From: an uncultured Clostridium sp.
GTDB lineage: Bacteria; Bacillota; Clostridia; TANB77; CAG-508
DNA length: 37,169 nt
NCBI GenBank assembly: GCA_948467495.1
Contig: CAOKEO010000016.1
Coordinates: 1 to 37,169 of the forward strand
Reading direction: 5' to 3'
The notes beneath the pieces were generated by a model, which made no database searches, was not told the DNA's origin, and was given only the letters and a program-made list of their open reading frames with translations. Shown here piece by piece: positions 8,270 through 14,532 of the stretch; position 1 is the first letter of the stretch; every line of letters begins with the position of its first letter. Made by a program: the position numbers and the translations under genes.

Positions 8270-8300
8270 GCCAAAAGGTTTTTACCTTTTGGCAATTTTA
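8270..8300 (+). terminator. Hairpin after the histidine kinase gene
   Basis: GCCAAAAGG (8270-8278), loop TTTTTA, CCTTTTGGC (8285-8293), then AATTTTA. The T-tract is imperfect. Confidence 0.6.
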
Positions 8301-8314
8301 GAATAATAGAAAAA

Positions 8315-8413
8315 AGCTTGAAAGAGAAAACAAAAATATGTTAGAATAAAAATGGTAATAGAGTAGATGCTAAAAAGAAGAAATAAATTTAAGTAAAACA
8401 ATTCTTTTTCAAC
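8315..8413 (+). repeat. Structured intergenic element E7 (E5-like)
   Basis: TTGAAAGAGAA at 8318-8328 pairs with TTCTTTTTCAA at 8402-8412 (one G-U pair). The left arm (AGCTTGAAAGA) and right arm (ACAATTCTTTTTCAA) match those of the elements before clpX and rpsO. The inside is AT-rich and less structured, so this may be a degenerate copy. It fills most of the 214-base gap before the next gene. Confidence 0.5.
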
Positions 8414-8446
8414 TAGATTTGGAACTAGGAAGGAATGAAATGAAAC

Positions 8447-9130
8447 ATGAAAAAATTAATTGTTATTATCATTATGTTAGCAATCATTTTTGTTGGAATG
8501 GTTGTATATAAAAATATTGCTATTAATAGTAGCAATAGTATTAATATACAAGAAATTAGTCAAATCGAAACCTATATAACAAAAATTTATATGTGGAAAG
8601 AAATAACAGGACAAGCACTACCAAATTTTGAGGATATCAATCAGGCAGAGGATGTATGGATATGGGAAGTGGTCAAAAAAAACTTAGAAGATTATGAATT
8701 CTTTTATGAGCAAATACAAGAAAAAGCAAAAGAACTATTTGGAGAAAAGTTGACAAAAGAATTTCCAAAACAAGGAACCGAATATATTATCTATGATGAA
8801 AAAGTAGATAAATATTATGCAATAGGAATGGGATTAGATCAATTAGAAGACTCCTTTTTATTAAGTGAAATTCAAAAAACACCAAATGGATATGAGGTAG
8901 AGATAATAGAGTATCTAGAAGACTACTCACAGACATTAAATGAAGAAGAGGATTTTATTATTATTAGAAATATAAAAGAAGAAGAAATTGCTAAGATTAA
9001 TAACCAGGAAGAAGAAAAAGTAAAGGAAATCGTAAAAAATAATGTCGATAAATTAAATAGAAAAAAGATAGTATTAAAACAAGAAAATGAAAAATTACAG
9101 ATAGAAAAAGTTTATGAAGTTTACCAATAA
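8447..9130 (+). CDS. Membrane-anchored hypothetical protein
   Basis: The 227-aa protein begins with one uncleaved-looking membrane anchor (about residues 3-21, LIVIIIMLAIIFVGMVVY) and has no lipobox Cys, so the rest should face outside the cell. The outer part is acidic and helix-rich, with a coiled-coil-like Glu/Lys tract from about 165 to 215. I recognise no family. A GGAAGGA motif precedes the ATG at 8447. The PflX-like gene starts 30 bases after its stop, suggesting cotranscription. Confidence 0.7.
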   Translation: MKKLIVIIIMLAIIFVGMVVYKNIAINSSNSINIQEISQIETYITKIYMWKEITGQALPNFEDINQAEDVWIWEVVKKNLEDYEFFYEQIQEKAKELFGEKLTKEFPKQGTEYIIYDEKVDKYYAIGMGLDQLEDSFLLSEIQKTPNGYEVEIIEYLEDYSQTLNEEEDFIIIRNIKEEEIAKINNQEEEKVKEIVKNNVDKLNRKKIVLKQENEKLQIEKVYEVYQ

Positions 9131-9160
9131 GTAATACCATTTGGTATGGAGGAAAAAATC

Positions 9161-10066
9161 ATGATGGGAGATAAAATGCTAGAAGGATTAGAAAAATGTA
9201 AGGTATGTCCACATGAATGTCAAGTCAATCGAAATAAGGCGAAAGTGGGAAAGTGTAAAGCAACAGACAAAGTACGAATTGCTTTATATAGTACACATGA
9301 TTTTGAAGAACCTTGTATTAGTGGAGAAAAAGGCTCTGGGACAGTATTTTTTTCAAATTGCAATTTGAATTGTATCTATTGTCAAAATTATGAAATCAGT
9401 CAATTAGGCAAAGGAAAAGACATTACCATAGAAGAATTAGCAAATATCTTTTTAAAGCAACAAGAAAAAGGTTTGGAAAATATTAATTTAGTAACTCCTA
9501 CAAGCTATGTGTTACAAATAATTGAGGCAATTAAAATAGCAAAACAAAAAGGATTTCATATTCCTATTTTATATAATACCAATGCCTATGATAAAGTCGA
9601 AACATTACGATTATTAGAGGGTTACATTGATATTTATTTACCAGATTTAAAATATGCAGAAGATAGTTTGGGGTTAGCATATTCTAAAATACAAAGTTAT
9701 TTTGCCGTAGCAACAGCAGCAATTCATGAGATGATTCGACAAGTGGGAATGCCAAAATTGAATGAAAAGGGAATGATACAAAAAGGGGTTATGATAAGGC
9801 ATTTAGTTTTGCCCAATCATATTACAAACAGTAAGAAAGTTTTAAAATGGATAAAAGAAAATCTGCCAAATGAAATATATGTTAGTGTTATGGCTCAATA
9901 TTTTCCAACTTATCAGGCTAAAAAAGTGAAAAAGCTAAATCGAAAATTAACAAAAGCAGAATGGCAAGAAATACAAGAGTACATAGAAAAATTAGGAATT
10001 GATAATGGCTATGTGCAAGAACTGGGAGAACATGAGGAGGAGTATGTGCCAAAATGGGAATTATAA
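9161..10066 (+). CDS. Radical SAM protein, PflX-like (pyruvate formate-lyase activase homologue family)
   Basis: The 301-aa product has the radical SAM cluster motif Cys67-x3-Cys71-x2-Cys74 (FSNCNLNCIYCQNY), preceded by a Cys-rich N-terminus (Cys13, Cys16, Cys20, Cys32: KCKVCPHEC...GKC) typical of the PflX/COG1313 group. That group is related to PFL activases, but the true substrates are mostly unknown. GKGSGTVFFSN-like and INLVTPTSYV blocks further match. The start at 9161 follows GGAGG at 9148-9152; the ATG at 9146 overlaps that site. It may form a transcription unit with the preceding anchored protein. Confidence 0.85.
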   Translation: MMGDKMLEGLEKCKVCPHECQVNRNKAKVGKCKATDKVRIALYSTHDFEEPCISGEKGSGTVFFSNCNLNCIYCQNYEISQLGKGKDITIEELANIFLKQQEKGLENINLVTPTSYVLQIIEAIKIAKQKGFHIPILYNTNAYDKVETLRLLEGYIDIYLPDLKYAEDSLGLAYSKIQSYFAVATAAIHEMIRQVGMPKLNEKGMIQKGVMIRHLVLPNHITNSKKVLKWIKENLPNEIYVSVMAQYFPTYQAKKVKKLNRKLTKAEWQEIQEYIEKLGIDNGYVQELGEHEEEYVPKWEL

Positions 10067-10111
10067 AATTGTAAAAACGGAACGAAAAAAGTAGAAATTT
10101 AAATTGTAATA

Positions 10112-10120
10112 TGATATACT
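10112..10120 (+). promoter_or_regulatory. Extended -10 promoter of thyA
   Basis: TGATATACT (TG-n-TATACT), identical to the one at 5419. The predicted start lies about 25 nt before the GTG start codon. Confidence 0.5.
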
Positions 10121-10152
10121 TTGAAAAACAGCAAATAAAGGGAGGAATAAAA

Positions 10153-11010
10153 GTGACACAAGCAGACAAGCATTTTATAGAAACCTGTAAAGAAATTATT
10201 GAAAACGGATATTCTTCAGAAGGTACCAAGGTACGTACTAGATGGGAAGATGGAACCGAAGCAAATTATGTATCTATCTTAGGAGTATCCAATCAATACG
10301 ATGTGGGAAAAGAATTTCCCATGATTACTTTAAGAAACAATACCAATACCGTAAAAAGAGCAATTGATGAAGTATTATGGATATGGCAAAAAAAATCCAA
10401 TAAAATAGAAGACTTGAATTCACATATTTGGGACCAATGGGCAGATAGTGAAGGAACCATCGGAAAAGCCTATGGTTATCAAATGGGAAAAAAATACGAA
10501 TTTAAGACAAAAGTAGGAAACCAAGAAATGGATCAAGTAGATTATGTCTTATATTTATTAAAAAACGACCCATCGAGTCGTAGAATTATGACGAACATAT
10601 TTAACCATGCTGAATTAAAAGATATGAATTTAGAACCATGTGTATATGGTACACAATGGTTAGTAAAACAAGGAAAATTACATTTGATTTTAAATCAACG
10701 TTCCCAAGATATGTTGGCAGCAAATGGATGGAATGTCATGCAATATGCAGCATTACAATCTATGTTTGCACAAGTAGCCAGATTAGAGGTGGGAACTTTA
10801 ACTCATAATATAGGAGATTGCCATATTTATGATAGACATATACCTTTAGTAAAAAAATTAATAGAAGCGGAAAGTATGGAAGCTCATCCCAAACTAATCA
10901 TAAAAAATCCAACGAAAAATTTCTATGATTTTAGAGTAGAAGATTTTGAAATAGAAGGATATACATATAATAAAACTGTTAAATTAGGAAAAATTCCAGT
11001 AGCAGAATAA
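10153..11010 (+). CDS. thyA: Thymidylate synthase (ThyA type)
   Basis: The 285-aa enzyme methylates dUMP to dTMP using methylene-tetrahydrofolate. The catalytic Cys163 sits in LEPCVYGTQW, preceded by the phosphate-binding SSRR (141-144). The QRSxD block reads QRSQDM and the usual FN is WN, as in a divergent firmicute subgroup. HIYDRH near the end binds the nucleotide. The start is GTG at 10153 after GGGAGG; an ATG at 10111 lies inside the promoter. dfrA, which recycles the dihydrofolate made here, follows after a 29-bp inverted repeat. Confidence 0.94.
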   Translation: MTQADKHFIETCKEIIENGYSSEGTKVRTRWEDGTEANYVSILGVSNQYDVGKEFPMITLRNNTNTVKRAIDEVLWIWQKKSNKIEDLNSHIWDQWADSEGTIGKAYGYQMGKKYEFKTKVGNQEMDQVDYVLYLLKNDPSSRRIMTNIFNHAELKDMNLEPCVYGTQWLVKQGKLHLILNQRSQDMLAANGWNVMQYAALQSMFAQVARLEVGTLTHNIGDCHIYDRHIPLVKKLIEAESMEAHPKLIIKNPTKNFYDFRVEDFEIEGYTYNKTVKLGKIPVAE

Positions 11011-11018
11011 AATGAGAC

Positions 11019-11168
11019 AACAAGCACAGAATTATTGCCATTAGGGACGTTCTTTTTGGTAATAAATTATAATCACCTATGAATTTTTTATCCTTAAAAA
11101 TTTGATTTAAAGTGAAAAGGAAATTGCCCAAAAGCTTTATCTCTAATGGCAAGGATTTTGTGCTTGTT
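11019..11168 (+). repeat. Long inverted repeat between thyA and dfrA (element E8)
   Basis: Arms 11019-11047 and 11140-11168 (29 nt each, AACAAGCACA... and ...TGTGCTTGTT) pair at 28 of 29 positions, three of them G-U wobbles, which points to an RNA stem rather than a DNA site. The loop of about 90 nt holds TTTTTGG and CCCAAAAG, which can pair as an inner stem. It occupies nearly the whole gap. It could act as an attenuator or mRNA-processing site between the two folate-cycle genes. Confidence 0.65.
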
Positions 11169-11191
11169 TAGAAAAGAAAGGAAGTAAGAAA

Positions 11192-11686
11192 ATGTTAAGT
11201 ATCGTAGTAGCAAAAGCGAAAAATAATATTATAGGAAGAGAAAATAAATTAGTATGGAAATTACCAGCAGATTTACAACATTTTAAAGAATTAACAACAG
11301 AGCATGTTATCATTATGGGAAGGAAAACCTTTGAATCATTAGGAAGAGTATTACCCAATAGAAAACATATTGTTTTTAGTCAAAATCCTGATTTTAAGGT
11401 AAAGGATGAAAATGTACAAGTGGTTCATTCTATGTTGGAAATACAACAATACATAGAAGATGAAAAGGAGAATTTTGTCATTGGTGGTGCGATGATTTAT
11501 AATTTGTTGATGCCACATGTAACGAAAATGTATGTAACAGAAATTGAGGAAGAATTTGAAGGAGATGCTTTCTTTCCAAGAATTAATACAGAAATTTGGA
11601 AAGAGACAAGTAGGGAAAAAGGCCCAAAAGATGAAAAAAATAATCTAGATTATGACTATGTAACCTATGAGAAAATATCAAAATAG
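11192..11686 (+). CDS. dfrA: Dihydrofolate reductase
   Basis: The 164-aa product has the family hallmarks: MLSIVVAKAKNNIIGRENKLVWKLPADLQHFK at the N-terminus (IG...WKLPADL, with acidic Asp27), then MGRKTFESLGRVLPNRKHIVFSQ (NADPH-binding), GGAMIYNLLMPHVTKMYVTEI and the FPRI segment. It reduces dihydrofolate to tetrahydrofolate. GGAAG precedes the ATG. It lies downstream of thyA and 60 bases upstream of coaE, so a thyA-dfrA-coaE unit is plausible. Confidence 0.95.
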   Translation: MLSIVVAKAKNNIIGRENKLVWKLPADLQHFKELTTEHVIIMGRKTFESLGRVLPNRKHIVFSQNPDFKVKDENVQVVHSMLEIQQYIEDEKENFVIGGAMIYNLLMPHVTKMYVTEIEEEFEGDAFFPRINTEIWKETSREKGPKDEKNNLDYDYVTYEKISK

Positions 11687-11746
11687 AGAGAACTACATGT
11701 TGCAAGCAAACAAATATCTTGTTCATCGGGAAGGACTGAGAGGAAA

Positions 11747-12331
11747 GTGAAAATAATTGGCATAACAGGGAAATCTGGTAGTGGAAAGTCTACTTTGACA
11801 GATTTGCTGTCAAAAGAAATGCAATGTAACAGTGTTAATATTGACAAAATAGGACATAAAGCAACAAACAATCAAGAGATTGCCAGAAAATTGTGTGCTG
11901 TTTTTGGCAATCAGATAGTAGGAAAAGATGGTAATATTGATAGAAAAAAGTTAGGAAATATTGTTTTTTCGAGTAAAGAAAAGATGGCTATTTTAACGGA
12001 TATGACTTGGGATTATATGCAAGTAATCATGGATGATAGGTTAGAAAAAGAGACAGGAGATGTGATTATCTTAGAATGGGCTTTACTGCCAATCAGTAAA
12101 TATTGGGAAAAATGTGATATCAAGATATTAATGCAATCAAATGATGACGAAAGAAAAAACAAAGTTATGCAAAGAGACCATATATCAGAAGAGTATTTTC
12201 TGAAACGAGAGGAAGGCTGTATTGATTATGCACCATATGATTTTGATTTCATTTTTGAAAATGATTATCAGTTAGAAACGATGGAGAAAAAAGTTGAGAT
12301 AGTAAATAGAAAAATAGAAAGGGAAAAATAA
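11747..12331 (+). CDS. coaE: Dephospho-CoA kinase (CoaE-like)
   Basis: The 194-aa P-loop kinase has Walker A GKSGSGKST at 8-16, followed by NIDKIGHKA in place of the usual DADxIAH, and an LEWALLP segment where CoaE has its LID-adjacent core. C-terminal KNKVMQRD and the FIFEND stretch fit the family. CoaE makes the last step of CoA synthesis. The start is GTG at 11747 with GAGAGG close upstream. The sequence is divergent, so a related nucleoside/CoA kinase remains possible. Confidence 0.8.
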   Translation: MKIIGITGKSGSGKSTLTDLLSKEMQCNSVNIDKIGHKATNNQEIARKLCAVFGNQIVGKDGNIDRKKLGNIVFSSKEKMAILTDMTWDYMQVIMDDRLEKETGDVIILEWALLPISKYWEKCDIKILMQSNDDERKNKVMQRDHISEEYFLKREEGCIDYAPYDFDFIFENDYQLETMEKKVEIVNRKIEREK

Positions 12332-12437
12332 TATTTTCTGTGTAATTTATTAGTTAGATGAGTTATACAAAAAGTAAGATAAATAGAATAGTAAAAAAGC
12401 TTTTGGTTAGAATAAATTTAGCAAGGAGGATAAAAAG

Positions 12438-13436
12438 ATGTTCAAGCCAAAAGCTATTTATTTTGAAAAAGAAATTGTAAACTATCCATTAGGAAAAGAA
12501 TTGATGGAAAAATATCAAGACACGCCAAAAGTGGAAATTGAAAACCACAACAATATTGAGGAAATGAGAAAAAATTCTAATAAAGAATTTGCTAATATGA
12601 AAAGAAACCTAATTATAGGGGTTAGAAAAACACATAAATTTGTAGAAAATCATAAAACATCAGATTACTTAGTACCCTATACTTCATCAGGTTGTACAGC
12701 AGCATGTATGTATTGCTATTTGGTGTGTAATTACAACAAATGTGCTTATTTGCGTTTGTTTGTGAATCGAGAACAAATGCTAGAAAAAATTATAAAAACC
12801 TCTGAAAAGGCAGAAAAAGAGTTGACTTTCGAAATTGGAAGTAATAGTGATTTGATTTTAGAAAATACGATTACGAATAATTTAGTTTGGACGATTGAAA
12901 ATTTTCAAAATGCCAAACAAGGGAAATTAACCTTTCCTACTAAATTTGATATGGTGGATTCCATTTTACCACTCAATCATCAAGGAAAAGTTACCATTAG
13001 AATGAGTGTAAATCCAGAGGAAATCATTAACAAGGTAGAATTTGGAACTTCTCGTTTAAAGGGAAGAATAGAGGCGATAAATAAGCTAAAAGAAGCAGGT
13101 TATCCCATTGGAATTCTGATTGCTCCTGTTATTTTGGTGGAAAATTGGAGAGAATTATATGGGCAATTAATTCAAACTTTACATCAACAATTGTCTGAAA
13201 AAGTAAAAAAAGATGCGTTTTTCGAAATTATTTTTATGACTTATAGTTATGTGCATACGAAAATAAATGAGGAAGCTTTTCCAAATGCTATTAATTTGTA
13301 TGATAAGCAAATGATGACAGGTCGAGGTCGTGGTAAGTATTGGTATAAAAATGATATACGAAAGGATGCTGAATTGTTTTTGCGAGAACAAATGAAAAGC
13401 TATTTTCCGAATAATAAGATTGAATATATAATTTAA
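12438..13436 (+). CDS. splB: Spore photoproduct lyase (radical SAM DNA repair)
   Basis: The 332-aa product has the radical SAM motif Cys86-x3-Cys90-x2-Cys93 (SSGCTAACMYCYL) and the SplB blocks TFPTKFDMVDSILPL, RMSVNPEEIINKVEFGTS, RIEAINKLKEAGYPIGILIAPVI, GRGRGKYWY and a C-terminal FPNNKIEYI. SplB reverts spore photoproduct (5-thyminyl-5,6-dihydrothymine) to two thymines during germination, supporting an endospore former. The site of B. subtilis Cys141, the hydrogen donor, reads FEIGSNSD here with Ser135 in place of Cys; the only extra cysteines are Cys97 and Cys102. A good AAGGAGG precedes the ATG. Confidence 0.92.
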   Translation: MFKPKAIYFEKEIVNYPLGKELMEKYQDTPKVEIENHNNIEEMRKNSNKEFANMKRNLIIGVRKTHKFVENHKTSDYLVPYTSSGCTAACMYCYLVCNYNKCAYLRLFVNREQMLEKIIKTSEKAEKELTFEIGSNSDLILENTITNNLVWTIENFQNAKQGKLTFPTKFDMVDSILPLNHQGKVTIRMSVNPEEIINKVEFGTSRLKGRIEAINKLKEAGYPIGILIAPVILVENWRELYGQLIQTLHQQLSEKVKKDAFFEIIFMTYSYVHTKINEEAFPNAINLYDKQMMTGRGRGKYWYKNDIRKDAELFLREQMKSYFPNNKIEYII

Positions 13437-13562
13437 ATATCAGAGGGTTGTGACACCAAGGTATGAAAAAATAATATATTAAACTTTCACATAAGAAAAT
13501 AAATCATAAGTCCGAACAGTAACAAGTATGTCAATAACTTTTGAAAATGTCATGAAAAACAC

Positions 13563-13591
13563 TTGAAATTGATTCCAAAATATAGTATAAT
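13563..13591 (+). promoter_or_regulatory. SigA promoter of rpsO
   Basis: TTGAAA (13563-13568), 17 bp, TATAAT (13586-13591). The predicted start near 13598 gives a leader of about 240 nt. The 13437-13562 stretch before it shows nothing else I can support. Confidence 0.8.
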
Positions 13592-13592
13592 C

Positions 13593-13619
13593 GGTATGTC
13601 AAAAAAGACATACCTTTTT
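13593..13619 (+). terminator. Hairpin with T-run at the rpsO transcription start
   Basis: GGTATGTC (13593-13600), AAAAAA, GACATACC (13607-13614), TTTTT: a perfect 8-bp stem and T-tract. It straddles the predicted rpsO start, so it can only terminate transcripts arriving from splB. It may instead be an operator-like palindrome. Confidence 0.55.
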
Positions 13620-13620
13620 C

Positions 13621-13810
13621 TTAGCTTTCAGATTAGCACCTAAACTGTAAGCTCGGTTTAAGGCAAACAAATCATAAAAAGGTGTGAGTTTTAAAAATAT
13701 TGCCATTTAGTGTTGTTAAACTTCATTTTTAATTTAATCAATGTGCATATGCACGCCGCATAAATTAAAAACTCGTTTGCCTAGCTAAATAACAATTCTT
13801 TTTAAAACTG
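13621..13810 (+). ncRNA. Structured leader of rpsO (element E6), possible S15 autoregulation
   Basis: AGTTTTAAAAATATTGCC... (13687-13710) pairs with the AATTC/TTTTTAAAACT arm (13785-13809), giving the same closing stem as the element before clpX. Inside are TTTTTAATTTA / TAAATTAAAAA (13726-13736, 13761-13771) and the palindrome GTGCATATGCAC (13743-13754). A competing pairing also exists: TTAGCT (13621-13626) and AGGCAAAC (13661-13668) match GTTTGCCTAGCTAA (13775-13788), which shares bases with the closing stem. Two exclusive folds fit a regulated leader; S15 is known to bind its own mRNA in several bacteria. The regulatory role is inferred. Confidence 0.6.
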
Positions 13811-13841
13811 ATGAGTGCCTTGAGAAAGGAGAAAAACAAAA

Positions 13842-14105
13842 ATGACAAAGGAAAGAAAACAAGAAGTCATTAATACTTACAAAAGAGAGGAAAATGACAC
13901 TGGTTCACCAGAAGTACAAATTGCTCTTTTAACAGAAAGAATTAATGAACTAACAGAACATCTAAAAATCCATAAAAAAGACAATCATTCCAGAAGAGGT
14001 CTTTTAAAAATGGTAGGTAAAAGAAGAAACCTATTAAACTATTTAGCCAAAAAAGATATCAATCGATATAGAGAAATAGTTGAAAAGTTAGGATTAAGAA
14101 AATAA
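13842..14105 (+). CDS. rpsO: 30S ribosomal protein uS15
   Basis: The 87-aa product matches S15 throughout: [49 protein letters not shown]. It binds 16S rRNA helices 20-22 and nucleates the platform. The ATG at 13842 follows AGAAAGGAG. It has its own promoter and terminator, yet keeps the widespread rpsO-pnp gene order. Confidence 0.97.
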   Translation: MTKERKQEVINTYKREENDTGSPEVQIALLTERINELTEHLKIHKKDNHSRRGLLKMVGKRRNLLNYLAKKDINRYREIVEKLGLRK

Positions 14106-14111
14106 TTAGCG

Positions 14112-14147
14112 AAGCCCAATGCTTATATTTTTTGGCATGGGCTTTTT
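14112..14147 (+). terminator. Rho-independent terminator after rpsO
   Basis: AAGCCCAATGC (14112-14122) pairs with GCATGGGCTT (14135-14144), one bulged A, then TTTTTG. Confidence 0.8.
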
Positions 14148-14225
14148 GTTAGTTTTTTAATGAATTGTCCATTTAGGACAAGCATTTAAGATAAGCAAAT
14201 CAAGCAAGTATTTAGGTAAGTAGCT

Positions 14226-14233
14226 TGTATAAT
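14226..14233 (+). promoter_or_regulatory. Probable pnp promoter (-10)
   Basis: TGTATAAT at 14226-14233 includes a consensus TATAAT. No convincing -35 is seen 17 bp upstream. The start near 14240 would give a leader of about 290 nt containing element E2. Confidence 0.5.
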
Positions 14234-14257
14234 ATAGTAGTAATTGTGAAAAAATGA

Positions 14258-14335
14258 TTTTATATTATTATTTTTTGTCAAACCATATCTTAAGCGTAAC
14301 AAGAAGGGTCTTGACTGCAAAATCATAATATAAAA
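14258..14335 (+). ncRNA. Structured RNA element E2 in the pnp leader
   Basis: Arms 14258-14274 and 14319-14335 pair at 16 of 17 positions and enclose a 44-nt core, 14275-14318. The core matches the tig-leader core (1030-1073) at 34 of 44 positions, with no gaps. The arm sequences differ between the two copies but both pair. GTCAA (14277-14281) / TTGAC (14311-14315) replaces GTTAA / TTAAC, a compensatory change. Invariant strings include GCGTAACAA and GGGTCTT. It is probably a regulatory RNA of unknown class. Confidence 0.7.
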
Positions 14336-14379
14336 AACTAAAAGCAAAGACTAATATATTATAGAGGTTACAATCTAAA

Positions 14380-14520
14380 CTTGCTTGAAATAGGGAATTA
14401 AGGAGTGTACCGAAAGGTATTACTTAGTTGTAATTTGTTTATACTCATAACAACTAAAGTCATCCTTTGAATCCCTAAAACTCGGGATTTAAGGAACATC
14501 CCTCAAATCCCTTTAAAGAA
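14380..14520 (+). other. Additional hairpins in the pnp leader
   Basis: Downstream of E2 the leader continues to fold: a GNRA-capped hairpin TACC-GAAA-GGTA, CTTAGTTGT / ACAACTAAAG, and CCTTTGAATCCC / GGGATTTAAGG, followed by a further AAATCCC that could swap with the previous strand. pnp mRNA leaders are processed and autoregulated in E. coli; here only the structure is seen. Confidence 0.5.
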
Positions 14521-14532
14521 AGGAAGGATATT

